This document shows positions 17,008-27,749 of a stretch of DNA of 53,394 nucleotides, piece by piece. This DNA is from Acidimicrobiia bacterium (GTDB taxonomy: Bacteria; Actinomycetota; Acidimicrobiia; Acidimicrobiales; Bin134), in the NCBI GenBank assembly GCA_022821445.1, contig JAJEDQ010000170.1, positions 1 to 53,394 on the forward strand, written 5' to 3'. The position numbers and the translations under genes were made by a program. The stretch's first letter is position 1; the number at the start of each line of letters is the position of its first letter. The notes beneath the pieces are model-generated. The model did no database searches and was not told the DNA's origin. It worked only from the letters and a program-made list of their open reading frames with translations.

Positions 17008-19236
17008 TCATCGGACCTTCTCCGCTTGCGAGCGCACGTAGTTGTTGACCAGCACCGCCACCAGCAGCAGAGCGCCCAGCACCAAGAAGCGCCAGTCGCT
17101 GTTCCAGGTGGCGAAACCGATGCCGGAGGTGATCATGCCCCAGATCACGGCGCCGATGGCCGCGCCGATGGCCGATCCGTAGCCGCCGGTGAGCAGGCAG
17201 CCTCCGACCACCGCCACGATGATGTAGCGGAACTCGTTGCCGTCGCCCACGTTGGCCTGCACCGAGTTGAGCCGGAAGGCGATCACCATGCCCGTGATCC
17301 AGGCCGACGCCGACACCAGCATGAACAGCGTGGTCTTGGTGCGGGCCGCAGGAACACCCACCGAGCGGGAGGCGTCCTTGTTGCCGCCCACCGCGAAGAC
17401 CCAGTTGCCGAACTGGGTGCGGGCCAGCACCCAGGCGCCGAGCACCGCGAACGCCAGGAACAGCATGACACCCACGCCGAACCGGGTCTCGGCCCGAGTG
17501 TTCGCCAGCTCTTCACTGGTGATGAACATCAGTTTGGCCGCAATGCCCAGCATCACCGAGCCGAGACCGACGAAGACCAGGGACCGGCCCACGCTCTCGT
17601 CGGGGGTGAACAGGGTGCGGTAGAGGGTTGCCAAGGCAAAGACCGCGAAGGCGGCGATGCCTCCCTTGGCCACCGCCATGATGATGCTGTAGAGGATGCC
17701 GTCGCCGTCGGCCAATTCCAGGATCAACGACAACAGTCCTGCGACCAAGCCGACGGCTGTCCCGATTTGCCGCGCGAGCGGGCCGTGTATCGGTGGCGGC
17801 GGGGCGGTGGTGCGCCGGGCGGCGATCAACCGGGTGACTGCTGATGCGGCCAGCAGGAGCGCGATCAACAGCAGGGCGGTGAACAATTCCACCCGCAGCT
17901 TGCGGGAATCGGCTTCTGACTGGATGAAGAAGGCCAATCCTGCGACGGCCCCTGCGGTGAGCAGCGTGAACACCGCTGCCAGCCCGCGGCGTCTGGCGGC
18001 AATGCTGAGCACCACCACACCGGCGATGGCCAGCCCGCCGAAGAGGATGGCTCGGGCGCCCTGCACGGTGATCATGTAGCTGATTCCGGGGATGAGGGCG
18101 ATCACCGCCCCGATAGCCGGGTACCCCACGCTGACCCGGCCCAACGCGGCCAAAACCGCCAGCACACCGGTGGTGCCAATGCCGATGGCCAGGAAGACGC
18201 GTCCCGGAGTGCCGGTCAAGAAGTCGAGTCGGCTTTCGTTGTTGGAGTCCATGACCCAGGCGATGAGAATGGCCCCCACGATCGCCACCAACCCAACGAC
18301 GAAGTACTGGACGATACGCGGGTTTCGCTCCTCCTGGCTGGATTCCCGTTCGGCCGGTTGGTAGCGGGCCAGACACCAGCCGGCCACCGCCACCAGCACT
18401 CCCGCCCCGGTGATGATCCCGAAGACCCAGTTGGAGCCCTTCCCGTCCTGGTTGTGAAGCAGGATGTAGCCGATGGCCCCGACTGCGGCCCCCGCCGCAG
18501 AAATCAGGTAGCCGCCGCGGTTGGGGTGCTCCCGGCGGGCGTAGGCCAACTCCATGGTGCCCAAGATCAACACCACCGCGCCGATGATCAGCATTCCGCT
18601 CCAGGCCCAGTCTCGGTTGTCCCAAACGTGGCCGTTGCGAATCCAGGAGGCGCCGAAGATGTTGTCCCAGAACTCGTAGCCGCCCGACCGGTCGAGACCC
18701 TCGGCAATCACCTTGTTGGTGAATAGCTTGGTGAAGCCGAGTTTTGCTCCGATGAGGATGAAGAACGTGCCCAGGGTGACGATGAAGCTGGGCAGCGAGG
18801 TTTTGTCCACCAGCGTGCCGTTGAACCAGCCGATGGCCAAGGCAAAGGCCAGCGAGAGCGGCACCGCAAGGTGCAAGCTGAGCCCGGCGCCGCCCAACTC
18901 GGCGGTGTCGCTGCTCAACAGGACCACGATCACCGCGGTGGCGCCGGTCATGGAACCCGAAGAGAGGTCGAATTCACCCCCGATCATCAACAGGGCCACC
19001 GGCACCGCCATCAAGCCGAGGGTGGCGGCCACATCCAAGTAGTTGGCCGTGCCTCCTGCGGTTCCGAAAGGCGCCGAAACCAGCCAGAACAACAGCCAAA
19101 CCCCGACTGCGCCGATCAAGGCGCCAATCTCGGGTCTGGTCAGCAGCTGCTGGACCGGGCCCCGATGGGCTAATCGCTCGTCTTGTGCTGCTGGCGAATC
19201 AGTCGCAGAGTCATTCGTGGTGGTCACTTCGGCCAC
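17008..19236 (-). CDS. Sugar ABC transporter permease with large hydrophobic insertion
   Basis: At 742 residues this is about twice the usual 320-350 of ribose-type (BPD_transp_2) permeases. Residues 35-235 match the N-terminal half of the family ([32 protein letters not shown]) and residues about 605-742 match the C-terminal half ([33 protein letters not shown]). Between them lie roughly 370 residues with many extra membrane segments. No frameshift or stop interrupts it. It is encoded between the ATPase and the lipoprotein, 149 bases after the latter. Confidence 0.85.
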   Translation of the reverse strand: MAEVTTTNDSATDSPAAQDERLAHRGPVQQLLTRPEIGALIGAVGVWLLFWLVSAPFGTAGGTANYLDVAATLGLMAVPVALLMIGGEFDLSSGSMTGATAVIVVLLSSDTAELGGAGLSLHLAVPLSLAFALAIGWFNGTLVDKTSLPSFIVTLGTFFILIGAKLGFTKLFTNKVIAEGLDRSGGYEFWDNIFGASWIRNGHVWDNRDWAWSGMLIIGAVVLILGTMELAYARREHPNRGGYLISAAGAAVGAIGYILLHNQDGKGSNWVFGIITGAGVLVAVAGWCLARYQPAERESSQEERNPRIVQYFVVGLVAIVGAILIAWVMDSNNESRLDFLTGTPGRVFLAIGIGTTGVLAVLAALGRVSVGYPAIGAVIALIPGISYMITVQGARAILFGGLAIAGVVVLSIAARRRGLAAVFTLLTAGAVAGLAFFIQSEADSRKLRVELFTALLLIALLLAASAVTRLIAARRTTAPPPPIHGPLARQIGTAVGLVAGLLSLILELADGDGILYSIIMAVAKGGIAAFAVFALATLYRTLFTPDESVGRSLVFVGLGSVMLGIAAKLMFITSEELANTRAETRFGVGVMLFLAFAVLGAWVLARTQFGNWVFAVGGNKDASRSVGVPAARTKTTLFMLVSASAWITGMVIAFRLNSVQANVGDGNEFRYIIVAVVGGCLLTGGYGSAIGAAIGAVIWGMITSGIGFATWNSDWRFLVLGALLLVAVLVNNYVRSQAEKVR

Positions 19237-19304
19237 GAGAGTTCCCCCCTCTCAACCTGGGCGATGTACCCGATTAATGAATTTCGTTGACTGTAGACCA
19301 AATG

Positions 19305-19343
19305 AAAGGAGCGCTGCCCGGATACCCCGGACAGCGCTCCTTT
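19305..19343 (-). terminator. Strong hairpin between the lipoprotein and permease genes
   Basis: The arms AAAGGAGCGCTG (19305-19316) and CAGCGCTCCTTT (19332-19343) are perfect complements, and the inner bases extend the stem to 17 pairs with one mismatch around a five-base loop. On the minus strand it follows the lipoprotein stop by about 40 bases. The trailing T-tract is weak (TTTCATTT). It is probably a partial terminator or 3' stabiliser that keeps lipoprotein mRNA above permease mRNA. The rest of the 149-base gap shows nothing. Confidence 0.7.
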
Positions 19344-19385
19344 CTCATATGTGACGCGATCAGCGCCGCACGTCAGTTGTTGGGT

Positions 19386-20426
19386 TTAGCGGGTTCCCTG
19401 GGACACCAGTGCCTTGACCTCCGCCGCGTTGGCGGTGTCGACGAAGCCCGGACCGGTGAGGATGGGCAGGCCGCCGCCCGCGGTGTTCAGGTTGGTGGCT
19501 TGCAGGTGCATCAGGATGACCGGCAGGTAGCCCTGGAGGTACTGCTGCTGGTCGACGGTGAAGGCCACGTTGCCCGCCTCGATCTCATCGATGAGGTCGC
19601 TCGACAGGTCGAAGCCGCCGATGATGAGGTCCCTACCGGCTTGCTCACCGGCAGCAAGAGCCCGCAGAGGCAGGTTCGGACCCACGCCGAGCACGCCGTC
19701 GATGCTCTCATCGCCCTGGAGGATGGCGGCAATGGTGTTCTGCTGCTCATCGGGGGTGGCGTCGAGGCCGACGAACTCCGAGGTCACCTGACCGCTGAAG
19801 GTTTCGGCCAGACCGTTGCAGCGCTCTTCGAGAGCCACGTTGGTCTGCTCCTGGCGGGCGCAGAGCACGTGGGTGGCGCCCAGTGCATTGAACCGCTCGC
19901 CCGCGCCGTTACCGGCCACCGTCTCGGTTTGGCCGATGTGGGTGGTGGCGCCGAGGTCCTTGTAGTTGTTCACACCGGAGTTCAGCGTGTACAGCGGGAT
20001 GCCCGCGGCGACCACGGCCTCAGCAGCCGACTGGACACCGGCCGGGTCGGCCAGCGAGATGGCGATGCCGTCGGAGCCGGCGGCGATGGCCGCCTCAATC
20101 TCCTGGGCTTGCCTCAGAGCGTCGTTGTTGGAGCCGAAGTAGACCACGTCGCAGCCGATTGCTGCCGCGGCGTCGCGCACGGCCACCTCAACCACTGACC
20201 AGAAGGTTCCGGAGTCACCGTGGGTGATCACGTGGTAGGTCTTGTCGCAGCCCTGGGTTGGGTCTACTTCCACGACCTCGGTCGGCTCTGGTGCTTCAGT
20301 GGCAGGTGCCGCTGCTTCGGTTGGCTCACTGGATGCGGGCTCGCCGGTGTCGTCGTCGTTGCCGCATGCTGCGACTACGAGAGTGAACGCCAGAAGCAGT
20401 GCAAACAGCTTCCATATCTTTCTCAT
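19386..20426 (-). CDS. Sugar-binding lipoprotein of the cyclitol ABC importer
   Basis: A 346-residue periplasmic-binding-protein-1 family protein. The signal peptide ends in a lipobox (VVAAC) at residues 17-21, followed by an acidic linker rich in D, E, S and P to about residue 52. The mature domain has the two-lobe pattern of ribose/inositol-binding proteins (GSNNDALRQAQEIEAAIAAG, then VLGVGPNLPLRAL). It is anchored to the outer face of the membrane. It starts 15 bases after the IolE/MocC-like gene and is followed by a stem-loop that probably raises its expression. Confidence 0.9.
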   Translation of the reverse strand: MRKIWKLFALLLAFTLVVAACGNDDDTGEPASSEPTEAAAPATEAPEPTEVVEVDPTQGCDKTYHVITHGDSGTFWSVVEVAVRDAAAAIGCDVVYFGSNNDALRQAQEIEAAIAAGSDGIAISLADPAGVQSAAEAVVAAGIPLYTLNSGVNNYKDLGATTHIGQTETVAGNGAGERFNALGATHVLCARQEQTNVALEERCNGLAETFSGQVTSEFVGLDATPDEQQNTIAAILQGDESIDGVLGVGPNLPLRALAAGEQAGRDLIIGGFDLSSDLIDEIEAGNVAFTVDQQQYLQGYLPVILMHLQATNLNTAGGGLPILTGPGFVDTANAAEVKALVSQGTR

Positions 20427-20441
20427 TTTGGATTACCCCTC

Positions 20442-21368
20442 TCAAGGTAGGTTTTGTTGTTTGTGTGAGGCTCCGGCACCCGCGAGAACGGGTTCCAGAC
20501 TTCGCAGGAAATCGATGCTCTGGCAGGCGTCGAACCTTAGCCGAGCTATGGCGGAAGGATCTCCTTCCGCTATCGCTGCATCCTGCTCCAGGACGTACCA
20601 GAGGTCGCGCCCTGATTTTTCCAGTAGGTCGACGATCTCGGCAATCGGCAACCCTCCCTGGCCCAAGGGCGGGAAAAGGCCCTGCTGAACACCCTGCATG
20701 AGCGACAGCTCTCCCGCCGTGACCTGGGCTGCGATGCCCAGGTTCACGTCTTTGATGTGTACGAGCGCGACGCGATCCAGGTAGCGCTTGGCCGTCTCGG
20801 CCACGTCACCACCCCCGAGGAGGAGATGAGCGGTATCGAGAACCAGAGCGGTGTCACTGGCGCGCAGCACCTGCTCAATCTCCGTATTCGTCTCCACCAG
20901 CGACCCGAAATGGGGGTGGAAGGCTTGAATGAGGCCGTGCTCAGCTGCGATCCGTTCGACCTCGGCGAGGGTGTCCGCCACCGCGGGCCATTCGTGCTCA
21001 GCGGGCGGCGCCTGACGCCATTGGTCGGGATGGCTGACTGCGCAGGAGACGAAAAAGCGGCCGCCGCCGCTGGAAATGAGTTCCGCCGCCTCGATTGCTG
21101 CTTCTCGGGTGCTCTGGGTCTGCGAGGGGTCGTGCAGTACCAAGGGGACGAAGCCGCCTAGCAGCGACAGATCGTGCTGGCTGAGGATAGCCCTGAGCTG
21201 AGCAGGCTCAGGGGGCAGATAGCCGAGCGATCCCAGTTCGGTATGGGTGAACCCGGTGGCGGACATCTCTTTGAGCACAGCGTCAACGGGAAGCTGGTAT
21301 CCCCATCCCGGCATCTCGCAGACACCCCAACTGATGGGCGCGGTGGCAATTCGCTCTAGCAGTGTCAT
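20442..21368 (-). CDS. iolE: Inosose dehydratase-like TIM barrel (IolE/MocC family)
   Basis: A 308-residue sugar phosphate isomerase/epimerase-fold protein. The N-terminal TAPISWGVCEMPGWGYQLP is the hallmark of inosose dehydratase-like proteins and of MocC. Metal ligands are probably in FHPHFGSLVET, LVLDTAHLLLGG, VHIKDVNLG and YVLEQDAAI. It would dehydrate 2-keto-myo-inositol to the dione used by IolD. It begins the inositol operon if the candidate promoter at 21413-21440 is used. MocC rather than IolE function is possible given the MocD/MocE-like fusion downstream. Confidence 0.75.
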   Translation of the reverse strand: MTLLERIATAPISWGVCEMPGWGYQLPVDAVLKEMSATGFTHTELGSLGYLPPEPAQLRAILSQHDLSLLGGFVPLVLHDPSQTQSTREAAIEAAELISSGGGRFFVSCAVSHPDQWRQAPPAEHEWPAVADTLAEVERIAAEHGLIQAFHPHFGSLVETNTEIEQVLRASDTALVLDTAHLLLGGGDVAETAKRYLDRVALVHIKDVNLGIAAQVTAGELSLMQGVQQGLFPPLGQGGLPIAEIVDLLEKSGRDLWYVLEQDAAIAEGDPSAIARLRFDACQSIDFLRSLEPVLAGAGASHKQQNLP

Positions 21369-21412
21369 GTGCGCGCCCGCGGCTCCCCTTCTGACGCCCC
21401 TCCGAAACGACA

Positions 21413-21440
21413 GTCTTATGGCTGATTGCTAGGGGGTCAA
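21413..21440 (-). promoter_or_regulatory. Candidate promoter of the inositol operon
   Basis: On the minus strand TTGACC (21440-21435) and TAAGAC (21418-21413) are separated by 16 bases and lie about 45 bases before the IolE/MocC-like start. The -35 element overlaps the stop of the HAD gene. The match to a sigma70-type promoter is good for a high-GC genome but is pattern-based only. No regulator gene is encoded in the inositol operon. Confidence 0.4.
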
Positions 21441-22084
21441 GCCGTAAATTCGGCCAATATTCGGTCGAGTTCGGCCAGAGCGGGGACGATGTCGTCTCCC
21501 ACCAGTACACCGTGCATGCCGAGCTCTCGGGCCGCGGCCACGTTGGGCTCGAAATCGTCCAAAAAAGCGCTCGTTTCCGGTTGAGAAATCTCCAATTGCT
21601 GAAGGGCCAGTCGGTAGATCCTCGGATCGGGCTTGCGCATGCCCACCGCGCTGGAGTCGATCACCGCCTCGAACAACTCGTCCACCGGGATGAGGCTGCG
21701 CCACATATCGCCGAATTCCTTGGCGTTGTTGGTGATGATGGCCTGCCTGATGCCGGCCTCGTTCAACTCCCGCACTTTGGCCACCGCCATCTCGCGCCGC
21801 TCGTCGCTGCTGGTGCTGCTCATGGCCTTGAAAAAGCCCTCAGAGCTGAACCCCTCGATTCCGTCAGCCCGGCAGGCCTCATCCGCCGCCTCCAGCGCCT
21901 CAGCCAGGGTGCCCTCGCCCCGCTCCAGCCGGTGCCAGGGATGGTCGCCGTTGGCCTCGTAACGTCCGAACACATGCTCCAAGAGCCGCTCGTTGGTGGT
22001 GCCCAGCGAACGGGCATAGTCGTCGAGGTGAAACGGCGACCCGGTGAACACCCCGCCGAAATCCCAGAACACTGCTTCGATCAT
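21437..22084 (-). CDS. HAD family phosphatase (HAD-IA type)
   Basis: A 215-residue haloacid dehalogenase-superfamily hydrolase. Motif I is FWDFGGVFTG, motif II TNNAKEFG, the conserved lysine is in GMRKPDPRIY, and motif IV is FLDDFEPNVAAARELGM. The helical cap lies between residues 15 and 95. The second position of motif I is glycine, as in many HAD proteins annotated DFGGV. It lies 19 bases after ligA and 68 before the IolE-like gene. Substrate unknown; it could serve either neighbourhood. Confidence 0.85.
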   Translation of the reverse strand: MIEAVFWDFGGVFTGSPFHLDDYARSLGTTNERLLEHVFGRYEANGDHPWHRLERGEGTLAEALEAADEACRADGIEGFSSEGFFKAMSSTSSDERREMAVAKVRELNEAGIRQAIITNNAKEFGDMWRSLIPVDELFEAVIDSSAVGMRKPDPRIYRLALQQLEISQPETSAFLDDFEPNVAAARELGMHGVLVGDDIVPALAELDRILAEFTA

Positions 22085-22103
22085 GGCGACACTGAATCAT
22101 GGT

Positions 22104-24335
<2,232 letters not shown>

Positions 24336-25292
24336 CTAATCGCTGTCGTGAGAGAAGGCAGCGGGATCGGCCATACGGAGGAAGTCGTTTTCGTTGATGA
24401 TCTCAATGGCCGATCCTGACTCGTTGAGCTCCATCGCCTTCCGCAGCTTGGAAGACATTCCATCAGCACCGACTTTGGTATAGTCGGTCATTCCGATTAC
24501 CAGAAAGTGGGTACGTTTGGAAACCGAAGTGGAGGGCTCTCCACCCGAGTTGACCGTGGCTTGAAAGGCCGCATTGCGGGTCATTGAATCCAGGGTGCCC
24601 GTGAAGGCAATCCGCTTACCTAACAGCTGGCCATCTGGGTCGATTTCATCAACGGTTGGTTTGATGTCGGATATACGGGTACCTGTCGCGTTTGAGAAGG
24701 GTGCATAGCGGTGACTCGACAGGAGGCCAATTCTGTAGCCCAAGGTCTCGCACACTTCGATAACGCTTTTGCTGGTTGATTCGCACATGGCCATCAACAC
24801 CTTGGCGGCTGCACGCGCGTCCGACAGAGCATCATGATGGTTGAGGTCACCTATACCTAGCGCCTCGCACACATCAGGCAATCTCCATGATCCAAGATCT
24901 GGCCAGCAGCTACGCGCTAGACGGTACGTACATAGGAATGATGCTTCGGGAGGGGTGTAGTCGCAAGAGATCGCAGAGTGACGAACAACTGACATATCAA
25001 ACGCTGCGTTGTGAGCAACGAGCACACGATCTCCTATCAATGCAGTTGCTTGTGACCACACCTCATCGAATGCTGGGGCGTCCCTGGTGTCAGCAGCGCT
25101 GATCCCATGCAGCCAAGTATTGAAACCGTCGTATTCGTTATGTGGCGGTCGAATTAGCCAACTCTGCTCATCGACGATGAGTCCGTCATCAACAGCTGCT
25201 ATCCCCAGAGCACAAGCCGATGAGCGTTGGGCGGTGGCAGTTTCAAAGTCGATGGCTGCGAAGGAGGGGATTTGCTGATGGTGCGTGGGCAT
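24336..25292 (-). CDS. DEDDh exonuclease (DnaQ-like) with C-terminal BRCT domain
   Basis: A 318-residue protein. The N-terminal 3'-5' exonuclease domain has AIDFETATAQ (Asp/Glu), LVAHNAAFDMSVV and NHHDALSDARAAAKVL (His/Asp). The C-terminal BRCT domain begins near residue 225 (GKRIAFTGTLDSMTRNAAFQ). Such exonuclease-BRCT fusions are known in actinobacteria and bacilli and are linked to DNA repair. The start shares one base with the stop of the upstream HTH gene, and ligA follows after 6 bases, so nick processing and ligation may be co-expressed. Confidence 0.85.
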   Translation of the reverse strand: MPTHHQQIPSFAAIDFETATAQRSSACALGIAAVDDGLIVDEQSWLIRPPHNEYDGFNTWLHGISAADTRDAPAFDEVWSQATALIGDRVLVAHNAAFDMSVVRHSAISCDYTPPEASFLCTYRLARSCWPDLGSWRLPDVCEALGIGDLNHHDALSDARAAAKVLMAMCESTSKSVIEVCETLGYRIGLLSSHRYAPFSNATGTRISDIKPTVDEIDPDGQLLGKRIAFTGTLDSMTRNAAFQATVNSGGEPSTSVSKRTHFLVIGMTDYTKVGADGMSSKLRKAMELNESGSAIEIINENDFLRMADPAAFSHDSD

Positions 25293-25585
25293 CAGAGCTT
25301 CGCGCCGGTTTGTTCGATGAGCGTGCCGTAGCGCTGTTGTGCGGCTTGCGGTGATGTTCCCAGCATCTCTCCTACCCGGCTCCAGGTGATGCCCTTCGTC
25401 CGGGCCGCAGCAACGGCTTCTACGATATCTGCTTCGCAGCGAGCCCGGGCCATGACAGCTCGCTTCAACAAGTACTCCTCCACAGGCACTTCGTCGCCTT
25501 CTGTCGGTACGTAGTCTTCGAACCTCTGGGCCAGCTCATCGGCATGGTCGAGGATGTCTTGAATGGATCGGGGCATGGCGCTCAC
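25292..25585 (-). CDS. Small helix-turn-helix protein, antitoxin-like
   Basis: A 97-residue helical protein. The C-terminal part, ITWSRVGEMLGTSPQAAQQR, is a sigma/Xre-like helix-turn-helix, and the N-terminal half is acidic. It overlaps the upstream 73-residue gene by four bases and the exonuclease start by one. The order small unknown protein then HTH protein is typical of actinobacterial toxin-antitoxin-like pairs. Family not certain. A decayed copy of its last codons is seen near 27360-27387. Confidence 0.55.
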   Translation of the reverse strand: MSAMPRSIQDILDHADELAQRFEDYVPTEGDEVPVEEYLLKRAVMARARCEADIVEAVAAARTKGITWSRVGEMLGTSPQAAQQRYGTLIEQTGAKL

Positions 25586-25803
25586 TCCAGGAACCTAGGT
25601 CTTGCTGGCATAGCGTGAACAATGAACTCGATGCCCTCGCCCACGGCCACCCCCACCTCCAGCAGTCGAGCGGCCTCGTCGCCTCCTATAAGGATGACGA
25701 GGTCCCCGTCTTCGAAGACTCGGATCGGGTTGCGGTAGGCATGCAGCATACGTTGGTCAGAGATCCCGTGCCTCCGGGCGCTTTCCAGGATTACGGGATC
25801 CAC
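25582..25803 (-). CDS. Small toxin-like protein partnered with the HTH gene
   Basis: A 73-residue protein with the pattern ESARRHGISDQRMLHAYRNP, then VILIGGDEAARLLEVGV and a final FIVHAMPARPRF. I recall similar small proteins, annotated as toxin- or BrnT-like, next to HTH partners in actinobacteria. The gene ends four bases inside the HTH gene, so the two are translationally coupled. Toxicity is not shown by any motif and remains a guess. Confidence 0.5.
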   Translation of the reverse strand: MDPVILESARRHGISDQRMLHAYRNPIRVFEDGDLVILIGGDEAARLLEVGVAVGEGIEFIVHAMPARPRFLE

Positions 25804-25812
25804 GGGTTCAAG

Positions 25813-27180
25813 TTATCTTGACACATGGCTGACCCCTCTGTCAGGTGAGAGTGCCCTTGTGTCTAGGGGTTGGTGCAGGGTGATTCCCGGTGGGTGGTCG
25901 GTCGCATTGTCCGGGCTGCGAGCTTTGGTGCGAGGCGGTGGGCGAAGTTGGAATTGCCCCTCGGATTCCTGGACGACGATGTAGTCCTGTTTATGGACCT
26001 TCTTGTGGCACTTGGGGCAGAGCAGCACGAGGTTGGTGATATCGGTGGGGCCGTCGTTGTCCCACCAGGTGATGTGATGGGCGTCGCAGGCGCTGGCTCG
26101 CATGCCGCAGCCGATGCAGCGCTTGTCGCGGACGTAGAGGGCGAGCTTCTGGGCGTGGGTGACGGCTCGTTGTTTTCTTCCCATGTAGAGGGGCTGGCCG
26201 TCAGCAGCGAAGATGGCGGGCACAATTCCGGCGTCGCAGGCGATGTGTCGGAGTTCGTCGACTTCGATTGGGGTGCCGTCGATGAGCCCGGCGTTCTTGA
26301 GCTGACCGCTCAATGTGTCGTAGTCCACGGTGACGATCAACGTGGTGGCTTGCGGGGCGAGTTCGCCGCACCCCGATTGTTCATCACCGGTGTCACCGGT
26401 GTGACTGCCTTCACTGCTGGCATCGCTGCCAGCCTTGTCGGCTCTTTCGGGCTGTTGGGTGATGAGGGCGACCATGGCATCAGCGGTGCGCTGCTCATGG
26501 GTGCGGTCTGATCCGGTCTTGGCGTCTTCTCTGAACATTCGGTCGGCTAGGGCCAACAGAGACGTCTTGACTCGTTCGCCTGCGATTCGGTCGAACTCGG
26601 CGTGCAAGACAACCATGTCGTTGTCGCCGTCGAACACCTTGCCACTACGCCTTTGCCGCTGCCGTTCATTGCGGGTCAATCCGTCGTCGGCCTGGCGTTG
26701 GTCCTCGTCGCGAGCCACGGTCTTTTTGAACTCATCGAGATCCTCGGAGATTGCCGCGGTAATGAGTGCTAATTCTTGTTCGGGTGACAGCGGAGCCCGT
26801 TGGTTTGACTCTCCCATCGCTTGGGCATGGTCGATAGTGATCCATCCTTGTTTGGCTGCATCTAGCGTGTTGGGCAGAGCGTTGAGCGCGTTGGCGGTCT
26901 TGGCCTGTCGGCGGGCCCGGTGATGGCCGAGGCCGAACTGGCGACACAGTTCCTCTACTGCATCTTGGCCCTCCAAATCACCGAAACGGCCCAAGAGGGC
27001 AGTCAGATAGCCGTCCAGCTGACGCCTGGCGCTGTCGGTTTGGGGGATCAGCTTGACTAGATCGCCCGACTCCAAACCGGCAAAATCGGCCAACTCGACG
27101 CCCACACAACCGCCTTCGCGGACCGCGGGGCCATCGCCGTTCCGTGTGGTGTTTCCCCTGGTGAGAGCACCTGAATCCAT
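25813..27180 (-). CDS. DUF222 / HNH endonuclease domain protein (13E12 repeat family)
   Basis: With an ATG at 27180 the protein has 455 residues. An upstream TTG at 27306 lies inside a decayed repeat of the exonuclease gene and is unlikely to be the start. The N-terminal two thirds are the helical DUF222 region (LPNTLDAAKQGWITIDHA, ALITAAISEDL). The HNH motif is at about 357-398: CIGCGMRASACDAHHITWWD, then LVLLCPKCHKKVH. The family is repeated in actinobacterial genomes and behaves like a selfish nuclease element. It sits between the exonuclease module and a remnant of that module. Confidence 0.85.
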   Translation of the reverse strand: MDSGALTRGNTTRNGDGPAVREGGCVGVELADFAGLESGDLVKLIPQTDSARRQLDGYLTALLGRFGDLEGQDAVEELCRQFGLGHHRARRQAKTANALNALPNTLDAAKQGWITIDHAQAMGESNQRAPLSPEQELALITAAISEDLDEFKKTVARDEDQRQADDGLTRNERQRQRRSGKVFDGDNDMVVLHAEFDRIAGERVKTSLLALADRMFREDAKTGSDRTHEQRTADAMVALITQQPERADKAGSDASSEGSHTGDTGDEQSGCGELAPQATTLIVTVDYDTLSGQLKNAGLIDGTPIEVDELRHIACDAGIVPAIFAADGQPLYMGRKQRAVTHAQKLALYVRDKRCIGCGMRASACDAHHITWWDNDGPTDITNLVLLCPKCHKKVHKQDYIVVQESEGQFQLRPPPRTKARSPDNATDHPPGITLHQPLDTRALSPDRGVSHVSR

Positions 27181-27250
27181 ACCAACAAGTCTAACGGCGC
27201 CGGTGACAGTTTGATCTTGGATCTCCGGAAGGCGGAAATATGCTGGATGC

Positions 27251-27390
27251 CTAAACTGCCATCTCCTGAGCACAAGCAGATGAGCGTTGGGCGGTGGCAG
27301 TTTCAAAGTCGAGGGCCGCGAAGGAGCGGACCTGCTGATGGCACGCGTTCATCAGAGCTTCACCTAGGTTTGTTCGACAGCGTAGGCACT
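27251..27390 (-). pseudogene. Decayed duplicate of the HTH/exonuclease gene junction
   Basis: The minus-strand frame at 27251-27352 encodes FAALDFETATAQRSSACAQ and then stops, matching FAAIDFETATAQRSSACAL of the intact exonuclease. The DNA match covers about 115 bases, 27268-27380 against 25208-25325. It includes the last codons of the HTH gene with a one-base deletion, and has only scattered mismatches. It is therefore a truncated copy of the whole junction. Bases 27390-27475 show nothing recognisable. Confidence 0.8.
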
Positions 27391-27477
27391 TGACAGGTCT
27401 GTGGCCGGGGGTGTGGAGGCGGTCCGACGGATTGAGTTCCGGCTGCTGAGGACGATTTCCCAATTCTCGGTAATGTT

Positions 27478-27498
27478 GTCGTACAAGTGTCGTACACT
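27478..27498 (+). promoter_or_regulatory. Operator-like repeat before the VapB-type gene
   Basis: GTCGTACA occurs twice (27478-27485 and 27489-27496), 11 bases apart, and overlaps the perfect short palindrome AGTGT-CGT-ACACT (27486-27498). It ends 8 bases before the antitoxin ATG. Ribbon-helix-helix antitoxins usually repress their own promoter through such repeats, so this is a likely autoregulatory operator. Confidence 0.5.
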
Positions 27499-27506
27499 GT
27501 GTGGCA

Positions 27507-27749
27507 ATGACTACGAAATTGCTGACTGTGCGGGTGGAGACCGAGTTGTGGGACGCGGCTGTTCGCCGGGCTGAAGCATTGGGCACTTCGGTTTCACAGG
27601 TGGTGCGGGAGGCCTTGAGCGACGCGGTGGTAGCTCGTCCTCTGGGAGATCGTGTCGGCCTTCTCCGGGGCTTGATCCAAGCCGATACCGCCGACGCCCC
27701 CCAAGACGACTGGCAATCTGAAATACGCGCCCACAACTGGCGCTCGTGA
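27507..27749 (+). CDS. Ribbon-helix-helix antitoxin, VapB-like
   Basis: An 80-residue protein. LTVRVETELWDAAVRRAEAL followed by SVSQVVREALSDAV is a ribbon-helix-helix DNA-binding fold, and the acidic C-terminal tail (QADTADAPQDDWQSEIR) would bind the toxin. The ATG at 27507 is preferred over a GTG at 27501. The stop overlaps the toxin start as GTGA. It should neutralise the PIN protein and repress the operon through the repeat just upstream. Confidence 0.8.
   Translation: MTTKLLTVRVETELWDAAVRRAEALGTSVSQVVREALSDAVVARPLGDRVGLLRGLIQADTADAPQDDWQSEIRAHNWRS

Noticed and set aside
27180-27306. Longer start (TTG at 27306) for the DUF222/HNH gene
   Set aside because: The added N-terminus is translated from the decayed exonuclease repeat on the same strand and has no family similarity.
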